From NCBI GenBank assembly GCA_009918865.1, contig RGCY01000076.1, forward strand, positions 1 through 6,114: a stretch of 6,114 bases of DNA, read 5' to 3'. The DNA comes from Actinomycetota bacterium. Its GTDB lineage: Bacteria > Actinomycetota > Actinomycetes > S36-B12 > UBA5976. The first letter of the stretch is position 1, and each line of letters begins with the position of its first letter. The translations under genes and the position numbers were made by a program. Below, piece by piece: positions 1 through 6,114 of this stretch. The notes under the pieces are model-generated. The model did no database searches. It saw only the letters and a program-made list of their open reading frames with translations, and was not told the origin of the DNA.

Positions 1-215
1 GCGTTGTCACGCGTGGCATGAAGGGCTGCTGGCACCAGATATGCCAGCGACTTACCCGTGCCCGTGCCCGCCTGCACTAGCAGCGCGCCGCCAGATTCAA
101 GGGCATCAGCAACTGCCTGGGCCATCTGTTGTTGACCCGGACGACTGTGTCCACCCACTCCGGCGACGGCTGCTGCGAGCGCTTCAATAATCTCCGTTTC
201 GCCATTGACTGTCAT
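1..215 (-). CDS. DinG/XPD-family ATP-dependent helicase, N-terminal fragment
   Basis: Only the first 71 codons are in the window; the rest lies beyond the left edge. The protein starts MTVNGETEIIEALAAAVAGV. It then shows 'RPGQQQMAQAVADALE' (residues 25-40), a Q-motif-like region, and a Walker A loop 'AGTGTGKSLAYLVPA' (residues 49-63). This pairing is typical of the DinG/XPD/YoaA group of superfamily 2 helicases, which unwind DNA 5'-3' and often carry an iron-sulphur cluster. The cluster cysteines and the other helicase motifs would lie outside the window, so they cannot be checked. The ATG overlaps the hflX stop codon as ATGA, which suggests translational coupling and sets the start. A DinG-like helicase directly after hflX is common in actinobacteria. 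The family call is fairly sure; the exact orthologue (dinG or a paralogue) is not. Confidence 0.85.
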   Translation of the reverse strand, partial: MTVNGETEIIEALAAAVAGVGGHSRPGQQQMAQAVADALESGGALLVQAGTGTGKSLAYLVPAALHATRDN

Positions 216-1654
216 GACTGTGCCTCGAACTCGGCGTTCACATCAACATCATCATCCCCGGGTGCTGTCCCACCAGTCGCGAATGGCTCCACCTGCGACT
301 GCAACCACTGCGGCACTTTCGCAATAATGTGAGTGCCGTGCGCAGTGTGCTCTTTCTGAAGCACTTCACCACGTTCATGCAGAAGTGAAACATACGAACC
401 TTGTTGGTAAGGAATCACTACATCGACCTGCACATGTGGCCGTGGCAGCGATTCATCAATGCGTTCAATCAGCAGTGGTAGGCCAATTCCAGTGGCGGCT
501 GAGACCACTACTGCGGTGGGTTCTGTGCGCATCACGCGTGCAAGCACGAGTGGGTCGGCAGCATCTGCTTTGTTCAACACGATTAACTCGGGTAGGTCAT
601 GTGCCCCAACTTCAGCAAGTACCTCACGAACTGCGGAGATCTGCTCTTCTGGCTCGGAATCGCTGGCATCAACCACGTGCAGCACGAGGTCTGCAGTTGT
701 CACTTCTTCTAGGGTTGAGCGAAACGCTTCGATGAGCTGATGTGGCAGGTGGCGGACAAAACCAACGGTGTCACTCACAACAAATCCGCGGCCGCTGGTG
801 GTTTCAGCGCGCCGGGTGGTGGGGTCAAGTGTTGCGAAGAGCGCATCTTCAACTAGCACGCCAGCGCCGGTCAGCCGGTTCATTAGCGAAGACTTGCCGG
901 CGTTGGTGTAGCCGGCAATTGCAACCCGTGGCACATGTGCCTCAAAGCGGCGATGGCGTTTTGTTTGGCGCACTCGTTCCATGTCAGCAAGTTGTCTGCG
1001 TAACCGCGCCATTTGGTTATTGATGCGCCGGCGGTCAGTTTCAATTTTGGTTTCCCCAGGACCACGAGTTCCAATGCCACCAGCCTGACGGCTCATGGCT
1101 TCACCCCACCCACGAAGTCGCGGCAACATGTATTGCATCTGCGCAAGCGAGACTTGAGCCTTACCTTCTTTACTTCGCGCATGCTGCGCGAAAATGTCAA
1201 GAATTAACCAAGTGCGGTCAACGACTTTGACTTGAGTGAGGCGTTCAAGTTTTTGAAGTTGCCCCGGAGACAGTTCTCCATCGCAGACAATCGTGTCGGC
1301 GCCGTTTGCGCGAACAATGTCGCGTAGTTCCACAACTTTTCCTGAACCGATGTAGGTTGCAGGGTCGGGACGCTCACGGCGTTGAATCACACCTTCAAGA
1401 ACCACCGAGCCTGCGGTCGCGGCAAGGGATGCAAGTTCAGCCAGAGAGTGCTCAGCGGCAGCAAGGGACCCCTGAGTCCACACGCCCACAAGCACCACTC
1501 GTTCGAGACGGACTTGGCGGTATTCGGCATCACTGATGTCCTGCAGCTCTGTACTGAAACCTGCAACACGGCGCAAAGCAGCACGTTCATCGCGCTCAAA
1601 CTCGCCAGTGGTGACATCCAAGGCGTCGGAGTCTTCTAAATCAGGCAATGTCAT
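212..1654 (-). CDS. hflX: GTPase HflX, ribosome-associated
   Basis: HflX is a cytoplasmic GTPase of the Obg-HflX superfamily that binds the ribosome and, in studied bacteria, splits stalled or heat-damaged 70S particles. From the ATG at 1654 the protein has 480 residues. The N-terminal HflX domain has 'CDGELSPGQL' (about 124-133) and a linker 'RGPGETKIETDRRRI' (197-211). The G domain has a G1 P-loop 'GYTNAGKSS' (248-256), 'ATLDPTTRR' (274-282), G3 'DTVG' (295-298), G4 'NKAD' (361-364) and G5 'SAATG' (385-389). All nucleotide-binding motifs are intact. The frame stays open upstream to 1783, deep inside dapF, so the start must be chosen. The ATG at 1654 has GGA six bases upstream and overlaps dapF by only 14 bases. 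The ATG at 1681 lacks a ribosome binding site and would overlap by 41. Family similarity begins around 'DVTTGEFERDERAAL', just after either start. The stop overlaps the helicase start (ATGA). The C-terminus is acidic and unconserved. Confidence 0.95.
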   Translation of the reverse strand: MTLPDLEDSDALDVTTGEFERDERAALRRVAGFSTELQDISDAEYRQVRLERVVLVGVWTQGSLAAAEHSLAELASLAATAGSVVLEGVIQRRERPDPATYIGSGKVVELRDIVRANGADTIVCDGELSPGQLQKLERLTQVKVVDRTWLILDIFAQHARSKEGKAQVSLAQMQYMLPRLRGWGEAMSRQAGGIGTRGPGETKIETDRRRINNQMARLRRQLADMERVRQTKRHRRFEAHVPRVAIAGYTNAGKSSLMNRLTGAGVLVEDALFATLDPTTRRAETTSGRGFVVSDTVGFVRHLPHQLIEAFRSTLEEVTTADLVLHVVDASDSEPEEQISAVREVLAEVGAHDLPELIVLNKADAADPLVLARVMRTEPTAVVVSAATGIGLPLLIERIDESLPRPHVQVDVVIPYQQGSYVSLLHERGEVLQKEHTAHGTHIIAKVPQWLQSQVEPFATGGTAPGDDDVDVNAEFEAQS

Positions 1655-2579
1655 CTGTGTTCCGAGAAGAACCTGCTTCATTTTCAAGCACACCGGAGGA
1701 TGTGACTTGAGCCGGACCGGTGAGTGACAAGACGCCTTCCGCATCAGCCGCGACATGCAACGTTCCACCCGGGACGTCAACACGGATTTGCCACGGCTGA
1801 GTCAAATTTGCATTACGAGCAGCGACCAGCGCAGCCGCACAAGCCCCCGAACCACATGACTTTGTTTCGCCGACCCCACGTTCAAAGACGCGCATACGGA
1901 TGTGGTGGGCGTTGACAACTTCAACGAATTCGTAGTTTGCGCCATCTGGCAAGACTGCGGTGGGTTCATGTGTTGGGCTCACGTTCAAATCACCCACTGC
2001 GGATATATCTGCAACACACGCCACGGCGTGTGGATTTGGCATCAGCACCGCGCGCGCGGCATATGCCTCAACCCCGGCAACGTGCACAGTCAATGCTTCA
2101 GAGAGTTCCTGAGCGCGACCCATGACCACCGTGATGTTTCCATCTGCTGGAATCGTGACTCTCACATCCCCACCGCGCGTGCCGAGTGTGTGCTCCCCCG
2201 GTGCGAGCAAATTGTTGGCGCGCAACACATGCCCCACCACTCGCAAGCCGTTGCCGCAGATTTCTGCGAGCGACCCGTCCGCGTTGCGGTAGTCCATGAA
2301 AAAGGTGTCGTCATCGCGTTGGACGATTCGCAGCAGACCATCGGCGCCAACGCCGCGGTCTCGATCACACCACGCCTGCACTGCCGCTGCGGAGATGACG
2401 TGCTCATCGGCCACATCAAGCACCACAATGAAGTCGTTGCCCGTGCCATCGCCTTTGAGGTAAGCCAGTGTTCCGGGGGTGCGCGCAGCATCAGACGCAG
2501 CATCAGACGCAGCATCAGACGCAGCATCGTGGCCTGGGGCGTGCAAGGCAGCTTCTGAGGAGGAATCAGCGGTGGTCAT
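1641..2579 (-). CDS. dapF: Diaminopimelate epimerase DapF with N-terminal repeat extension
   Basis: DapF converts LL- to meso-diaminopimelate without cofactor, supplying lysine synthesis and peptidoglycan cross-linking in the cytoplasm. The 312-residue protein keeps both halves of the active site: Asn48 in 'GDGTGNDF' (43-50), Cys108 in 'EICGNGLR' (106-113), 'NPHAV' (182-186), 'FERGVGET' (232-239) and Cys242 in 'SCGSGACAA' (241-249). The two cysteines are the general acid/base pair of the family. Homology begins near residue 37. The first 36 residues are an extra Ala/Ser/Asp-rich segment containing 'SDAA' repeats encoded by a 12-base tandem repeat. ATG 2579 lies 11 bases after the miaA stop, with an AGG overlapping that stop about 10 bases upstream. 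A TTG at codon 12 is the only alternative I see before the conserved region, and it would still include the repeat. The last ~20 residues are also unconserved, and the end overlaps hflX. Cotranscription with miaA and hflX is likely. Confidence 0.96.
   Translation of the reverse strand: MTTADSSSEAALHAPGHDAASDAASDAASDAARTPGTLAYLKGDGTGNDFIVVLDVADEHVISAAAVQAWCDRDRGVGADGLLRIVQRDDDTFFMDYRNADGSLAEICGNGLRVVGHVLRANNLLAPGEHTLGTRGGDVRVTIPADGNITVVMGRAQELSEALTVHVAGVEAYAARAVLMPNPHAVACVADISAVGDLNVSPTHEPTAVLPDGANYEFVEVVNAHHIRMRVFERGVGETKSCGSGACAAALVAARNANLTQPWQIRVDVPGGTLHVAADAEGVLSLTGPAQVTSSGVLENEAGSSRNTDDIA
2485..2528. repeat. 12-bp tandem repeat inside the 5' end of dapF
   Basis: Three perfect copies of GCAGCATCAGAC (plus strand) start at 2485, 2497 and 2509, followed by a partial copy GCAGCATC to 2528. 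On the coding strand each unit adds four residues (Ser-Asp-Ala-Ala), so gain or loss of a unit keeps dapF in frame. The repeat lies ahead of the conserved catalytic domain. It is therefore likely to vary in length between strains without destroying the enzyme. Confidence 0.93.
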
Positions 2580-2590
2580 CGCGACAGAGC

Positions 2591-3547
2591 CTACGGCGTG
2601 CGCACAGTTTCACGCTGCCCCCAAAGGGCGCTGATGTGGGCAACCAGGTGGGGGTCGTCCCAATCTCGCCATTGCACAACCGCGTCCCGTTCAAACCACG
2701 ACCATTGACGGCGGGCAAACCTTCGGGTGGCGAAAATCGTAGGTTCGCGTGCGGAGTCTGGGTCGTTGCCAGTGCGCAGCGCTTCCAAGATTTGCGCGTA
2801 GCCAAGTGCCTTACTCGCGGTGACTCCTTGTTCTAAGCCCTGAGCGCGCAGTGTGTGTACTTCATTGACGAAACCTTGTTCCCACATCTGGTCAACACGT
2901 TGCGCAATGCGGACATCGAGCACATCGCGCGAGATTCGAAGGCCAATGGTCACTGACGGCACCACCGTGACCGGGGTCGGCAACGTGGCTAGGAATTGCT
3001 CACCTGTGAGTTCGAGAACTTCCAGCGCTCGAACAATGCGACGAGCGTTGGTGGGCAAAATCGCAGCCGCAGCGGCTGGGTCGAGCCGGGCAAGTCGCGC
3101 GTGCATAGCCGGGGTGCCGTGTTCATCGCATTCTGCTTGCAGCCGGGCTCGCACCGCGGGGTCTGTGCCGGGGAATTGCAAATCATCAAGCACTGCTCGG
3201 ACATAAAGCCCCGAGCCGCCAACGACGATTGGAACTCGCCCGCGTTCTGTGATGTCGAGGACTGCGACCCGTGCGCGTTGTTGGTAATCGGCAACATGTG
3301 CGGCGTCAGTGACATTCCAAAGATCGAGCAGATGGTGCGGCACTCCCCTGCGCTGCTCAGGTGGCAGTTTCGCAGTGCCGATATCCATGCCGCGATATAC
3401 CTGCATTGAGTCCGCGTTGATGACTTCTCCATTGAGGGCGTGCGCGAGTTCGAGAGAGAGGTCGGATTTCCCACTTGCAGTTGGACCAATGATGGTCACA
3501 ACCCAGGGATAAGCAAAGGACACCGGTGCATTGTCGCCTACTGACAC
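2591..3547 (-). CDS. miaA: tRNA dimethylallyltransferase MiaA
   Basis: MiaA transfers the dimethylallyl group from dimethylallyl diphosphate to N6 of A37 in tRNAs that read UNN codons, giving i6A, the substrate for MiaB. The 318-residue length is normal. Motifs in order: P-loop 'GPTASGKS' (21-28), 'NADSMQVYRGMDIGTAK' (44-60, with the catalytic-type Asp46), 'GGSGLYVRAVLDDL' (110-123), 'TNARRIVRALEV' (166-177), 'SKALGYAQ' (245-252) and 'TRRFARRQWSWF' (274-285). The most upstream start in frame is GTG 3547, two codons after an in-frame TGA. Its upstream sequence has no clear Shine-Dalgarno. GTG at 3523 (codon 9) is a real alternative, with AGGCGA about 10 bases ahead; it would leave 12 residues before the P-loop. 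The stop is 11 bases before dapF, so the two are probably cotranscribed. MiaA and MiaB catalyse consecutive steps, which explains the shared locus. Confidence 0.96.
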   Translation of the reverse strand: MSVGDNAPVSFAYPWVVTIIGPTASGKSDLSLELAHALNGEVINADSMQVYRGMDIGTAKLPPEQRRGVPHHLLDLWNVTDAAHVADYQQRARVAVLDITERGRVPIVVGGSGLYVRAVLDDLQFPGTDPAVRARLQAECDEHGTPAMHARLARLDPAAAAAILPTNARRIVRALEVLELTGEQFLATLPTPVTVVPSVTIGLRISRDVLDVRIAQRVDQMWEQGFVNEVHTLRAQGLEQGVTASKALGYAQILEALRTGNDPDSAREPTIFATRRFARRQWSWFERDAVVQWRDWDDPHLVAHISALWGQRETVRTP

Positions 3548-3737
3548 ACCGAGTCAGATGATGACGCTGCCACAGCACAAATGGTGAGCCCTGCGTGCAT
3601 CATCGCTTCAGAGTTTGGGATTGGCTCATCCGCATGTGAGCACGCGAGGGTGTGACCGGCGAGCCATCAACTGACCATGTCCGCCTTCTGGAAGAAACAC
3701 GGACCCTTGCCACATTGATGGTTAGGTGTGGGGCAGG
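3548..3737 (-). other. miaB-miaA spacer, 190 bp, no convincing gene
   Basis: This is the only sizeable gap between the genes. On the coding strand it can form GTCCG/CGGAC (plus 3679-3683 with 3700-3704), with a small CTTC/GAAG arm inside, and GCTCA/TGAGC (3624-3628 with 3637-3641, 8-base loop). Neither is followed by a T tract, so neither is a standard intrinsic terminator. The longest ATG-started frame I find is 21 codons (3603-3538), ending just inside miaA. No clear -35/-10 pair stands out. The gap could hold the miaA promoter, or it could be a remnant of genes found here in relatives. Confidence 0.5.
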
Positions 3738-3746
3738 TTAGGTGTG
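3721..3746. repeat. 10-bp direct repeat spanning the miaB stop codon
   Basis: GTTAGGTGTG occurs at 3721-3730 and again at 3737-3746 on the plus strand, separated by six bases. The second copy contains the TAA stop of miaB (3738-3740). Read on the coding strand, the unit is CACACCTAAC. The pair looks like a small tandem duplication at the gene end. No role is evident. Confidence 0.75.
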
Positions 3747-5216
3747 CGCTCCCATGCGCGGCATGCCGATATTGACAGTAGCTGCAGTGTCAGAGGTCGG
3801 CCCACATGCGCGACTAGTAGCAGCAGCATCACCTGCTGGCGTACGCCGCACCGACACCACTTCGTCAGCAATCAAGTTGTAGGGCGCGGCATGGGTGATG
3901 GTCGCGGTGATGAAGTCACCGGGCATCACCTCTCGCTGCCCATCTCCCGAGATGAACGACGGCACACCACCCACATGTATGAGTCGGTTGTCCGGCGCGC
4001 GACCACTGAGCCGCTCAGTTCGCTCATCTTTGCGACCATCACCTGTGGTGATGAGCACTTCGACTTCAGTGCCAATGAGTGCACGGTTTTCTTGCCAAGC
4101 AACATCTTCAACCACCGCAGCGAGGTCGCGGTAGCGCTGACCTACCACTTCGGCTGGCACTTGGTCTGGGAAATCTGCCGCTGGAGTGCCCGGGCGTCGT
4201 GAGTACTGGAATGTGTAAGCGCTTGCGAATCGCGCTTGTTTAACGATGTCGACTGTCGCCTTGAAGTCTTCATCGGTTTCGCCAGGAAAACCAACGATGA
4301 TGTCAGTGGTGATAGCGGCATGCGGCATCGCCGCACGCACCTTCTCGATGATGCCAAGGTAGCGGTCGCGACGGTAGGAACGGCGCATGCGTTGCAGCAC
4401 ATTGTCTGACCCACTCTGCACTGGCATGTGCAAATGCGGCATGACATTGGGTGTCTGCGCCATCGCGTCGATGACATCATCGGTGAAGTCTCGGGGATGC
4501 GGGCTCGTGAATCTCACTCGTTCAAGACCGTCAATGCGACCACAGGCACGCAGCAGGGCTGCAAACGCGCCGCGATCTCCAAACTCAACACCGTAGGCGT
4601 TGACATTTTGGCCGAGCAACGTCACTTCCACCACGCCATCAGCGACGAGTTGCTCAATTTCCGCCAGCACTTCACCGGGACGGCGATCCTTCTCACGCCC
4701 ACGCAAACTCGGCACGATGCAGAAGGTGCAGGTGTTGTTACATCCCACACTGATGGCCACCCAAGCCGAGAAGACTGAATCCCTGCGAGCAGGTAGTGCT
4801 GATGGAAAGACTTGCAATGTTTCCGCAAACTCAGTTTGCGAGGCATCCAATGTCCGCGCACGCTCAAGCAATGCTGGCAGGCGGTCAATGTTGTGAGTGC
4901 CGAAGACCACATCAACCCATGGTGCGCGCTCAATCACGCGTGATTGATCCTTTTGTGCAAGACAGCCACCAACGGCAATTTGCATGCCAGCATGTTTGCG
5001 TTTCACTGACGCGAGATAACCCAAGGTTCCATAGAGCTTGTTGTCGGCATTTTCTCGCACTGCACAGGTGTTCAGCACAATCACATCAGGCGTTTGGCCG
5101 GTGATAACGGGCACCATTCCGGACGACTCCAGCAACCCTGCCAAGCGCTGAGAGTCATGCACATTCATCTGACAGCCGTAAGTGCGCACCTCGAAAGTGC
5201 GAGTTGCAGCGGTCAT
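3738..5216 (-). CDS. miaB: tRNA-2-methylthio-N6-dimethylallyladenosine synthase MiaB
   Basis: MiaB is a radical SAM methylthiotransferase that converts i6A37 to ms2i6A37 in tRNA using two [4Fe-4S] clusters. The 492-residue protein has the N-terminal UPF0004 domain with cluster cysteines Cys15 ('TYGCQMN'), Cys51 ('NTCAVREN') and Cys85 ('GGCLAQ'). The radical SAM CxxxCxxC motif is 'CNNTCTFC' (Cys159, Cys163, Cys166). Further radical SAM core motifs are 'LGQNVNAYG' (201-209), 'MPVQSGSD' (264-271) and 'VGFPGET' (308-314). A TRAM RNA-binding domain covers about 377-450. Everything needed for activity is present. The motif set 'RTYGCQMN' plus 'GQNVNAYG' fits MiaB rather than RimO or MtaB. About 40 unconserved residues follow the TRAM domain, probably disordered. 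ATG 5216 starts the conserved region at the usual distance. There is no Shine-Dalgarno, but TAAACT sits six bases upstream, compatible with leaderless transcription. The Fn3 gene ends 29 bases upstream. Confidence 0.97.
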   Translation of the reverse strand: MTAATRTFEVRTYGCQMNVHDSQRLAGLLESSGMVPVITGQTPDVIVLNTCAVRENADNKLYGTLGYLASVKRKHAGMQIAVGGCLAQKDQSRVIERAPWVDVVFGTHNIDRLPALLERARTLDASQTEFAETLQVFPSALPARRDSVFSAWVAISVGCNNTCTFCIVPSLRGREKDRRPGEVLAEIEQLVADGVVEVTLLGQNVNAYGVEFGDRGAFAALLRACGRIDGLERVRFTSPHPRDFTDDVIDAMAQTPNVMPHLHMPVQSGSDNVLQRMRRSYRRDRYLGIIEKVRAAMPHAAITTDIIVGFPGETDEDFKATVDIVKQARFASAYTFQYSRRPGTPAADFPDQVPAEVVGQRYRDLAAVVEDVAWQENRALIGTEVEVLITTGDGRKDERTERLSGRAPDNRLIHVGGVPSFISGDGQREVMPGDFITATITHAAPYNLIADEVVSVRRTPAGDAAATSRACGPTSDTAATVNIGMPRMGAHT

Positions 5217-5222
5217 GATGAG

Positions 5223-5228
5223 AGTTTA
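5223..5228 (-). promoter_or_regulatory. Candidate -10 element for leaderless miaB transcript
   Basis: The coding strand reads TAAACT at 5228-5223, matching the actinobacterial -10 pattern TANNNT. Exactly six bases separate it from the A of the miaB ATG at 5216, so a start at the usual distance would begin the mRNA at the start codon. The absence of a Shine-Dalgarno agrees with this. No good -35 hexamer is seen 16-18 bases further up. The call rests on spacing and one short motif. Confidence 0.35.
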
Positions 5229-5245
5229 GAGCGTGCGCAGGCGGT

Positions 5246-6114
5246 CTACCCGTTCACGGTGATGGTCGCGACGGCACCGACACCAATCGCATTGACTGCC
5301 GACACCTGAATGATGACGCTTTGCTTTGCAGCCGGTTTCGCAACGGGTGCGGATGTGCCGCTAACGCTCGTGGCGGGGGTGAAAGTCTTGCCGCCGTCTC
5401 GACTAGTCGTGATTTGGTAGCCGGTCACCTTTGAACCGCCATCGTCGGTGGGCGCTGTCCATGAGACAAGCAAATTCGACGCATCCTTGTTTGAGTAACT
5501 CAGGCTGACCGGTCCCGGCACTGTGGTCGTGCCGGTCACAATCTGAGCCGTCGCACCAGTGCCTGCAGAGTTGATGGCAGCCACGCTGAACGTGAAGACC
5601 GTTCCAGGAGTCAAGCCTGAGAAGGTGGCTTTGGTGCCGGAGACTTTGTAGGTCAACGTTGTCGGACTCACACTGGTGGTGTAGCCAGTGATTTTTGCGC
5701 CACCGGTGTTTGCTGGTGCTTTCCACGAAACAGTCACTGATGTGGCGGCACGCGTCGCCGAGACGGTCGGCGCATCGGGGACGCCAACGACAGTGAGTTT
5801 CGTCGTGGTGCTCGCCCCAGTGCCCTTACCGTTGATTGCGGCAATGACGAATGTGTAGGTCGTGCCAACTTTGGAACCGGTGATCGTTGCAGTCGTGCCC
5901 GAGACACTCACTTGGGCAACAGCTGGTGTCACTTTGACGGAATAACCGGTGATGCTCTGCCCACCGTTGTCTGCAGGTGCTGACCAGTTAACAGAGAATG
6001 ATGTTGTGCCCACAACACCGAGTGTTGGCGCGGGCACGACTCCGGGCACGTCGACCGGAGTTGTCGCCGAAACAGGGTCAGAGGGAATGCCGTCACCGGA
6101 GGAGGTGACAGGGA
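5246..6114 (-). CDS. Fibronectin type III repeat protein, C-terminal part (5' end outside window)
   Basis: The frame is open to the right edge (288 visible codons), so the start is outside the window. The first in-frame GTG at 6049 is not a convincing start because the coding sequence continues past it. Three Fn3 domains follow one another, at roughly 6049-5786, 5785-5522 and 5521-5249. Each shows the strand-B tryptophan and the Gly-Gly/Gly-Tyr pattern: 'VNWSAPADNGGQSITGY', 'VSWKAPANTGGAKITGY' and 'VSWTAPTDDGGSKVTGY'. Each then has the late strand 'YTFVIAAINGKGTGA', 'FTFSVAAINSAGTGA' or 'VIIQVSAVNAIGVGA'. The leading 26 or so visible residues are a Ser/Thr/Pro/Asp linker. There is no LPXTG motif, transmembrane helix or cell-wall-binding tail at the C-terminus. 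Such Ser/Thr/Val/Gly-rich Fn3 arrays are usual in secreted actinobacterial proteins (adhesins, polysaccharide-acting enzymes, large surface proteins). The catalytic or binding module, if any, and the signal peptide would be upstream. The function is unknown. Confidence 0.88.
   Translation of the reverse strand, partial: PVTSSGDGIPSDPVSATTPVDVPGVVPAPTLGVVGTTSFSVNWSAPADNGGQSITGYSVKVTPAVAQVSVSGTTATITGSKVGTTYTFVIAAINGKGTGASTTTKLTVVGVPDAPTVSATRAATSVTVSWKAPANTGGAKITGYTTSVSPTTLTYKVSGTKATFSGLTPGTVFTFSVAAINSAGTGATAQIVTGTTTVPGPVSLSYSNKDASNLLVSWTAPTDDGGSKVTGYQITTSRDGGKTFTPATSVSGTSAPVAKPAAKQSVIIQVSAVNAIGVGAVATITVNG

Noticed and set aside
385..735. Plus-strand open frame opposite hflX
   Set aside because: It is antisense to the conserved G domain of hflX, shows no domain or ribosome binding site, and has a composition typical of a shadow frame.
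1655..1783. Upstream extension of hflX to the ATG at 1783
   Set aside because: The extra residues are Arg/Cys/Pro-rich and resemble no HflX N-terminus. They lie wholly inside the dapF coding sequence, and the ATG at 1654 is better placed.
2485..2528. CRISPR-like array
   Set aside because: The units are 12 bases, directly abutting with no spacers, and coding in frame within dapF: a simple tandem repeat.
1902..2558. 218-codon open frame on the plus strand, antisense to dapF
   Set aside because: It mirrors dapF, whose protein has complete catalytic motifs. The antisense translation is rich in His, Cys and Arg with no recognisable domain, and its 'SIRR' repeat is only the complement of the dapF repeat.
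3679..3704. Intrinsic terminator after miaB
   Set aside because: The stem is only five base pairs around an imperfect inner arm, and no run of T follows on the coding strand.
5246..6049. Fn3 protein as a complete gene starting at GTG 6049
   Set aside because: The frame continues without a stop to the window edge with linker-like sequence, the GTG has no ribosome binding site, and there is no signal peptide after it.

Overview
All five genes in this 6.1 kb window lie on the minus strand. In transcription order they are: the 3' end of a fibronectin type III (Fn3) repeat protein, miaB, miaA, dapF, hflX, and the 5' end of a DinG/XPD-family helicase that runs off the left edge. The order miaB ... 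miaA-dapF-hflX followed by a helicase is a familiar actinobacterial housekeeping arrangement. The proteins also read as actinobacterial, for example HflX with 'DVTTGEF...RAALRRVAGFSTEL' and DapF with 'GDGTGNDF'. By eye the base composition is only moderately GC-rich, and start codons are a mix of ATG and GTG. This suits a moderate-GC, possibly uncultured or aquatic, actinobacterium better than a streptomycete. The lineage is an inference; no rRNA or other marker is present.

Layout, right to left. The Fn3 protein (6114-5246) enters already inside its coding region and shows three Fn3 domains ending almost at the stop codon. A 29-base gap leads to miaB (5216-3738), which may be transcribed from its own leaderless promoter. 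A 190-base spacer follows, the only sizeable non-coding stretch. It holds a 10-base direct repeat, weak hairpins and a very small open frame, but no convincing gene or terminator. Then comes a tightly packed run: miaA (3547-2591, GTG start), dapF (2579-1641, 11 bases downstream), hflX (about 1654-212, overlapping dapF by 14 bases) and the helicase (215 to the edge, ATGA overlap with hflX). This run looks like one operon with translational coupling.

MiaA and MiaB act in sequence on tRNA position A37: MiaA adds the isopentenyl group to N6, then MiaB methylthiolates C2. DapF makes meso-diaminopimelate for lysine and peptidoglycan. HflX is a ribosome-associated GTPase, and the helicase is probably a DNA repair factor. 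The Fn3 protein is unrelated in function and probably belongs to a different transcription unit.

I found no convincing undescribed system. The points most worth a second look are the repeat-encoded N-terminal extension of DapF, the short spacer between miaB and miaA (where other actinobacteria often carry extra genes), the candidate leaderless start of miaB, and the Fn3 protein beside the tRNA-modification genes.
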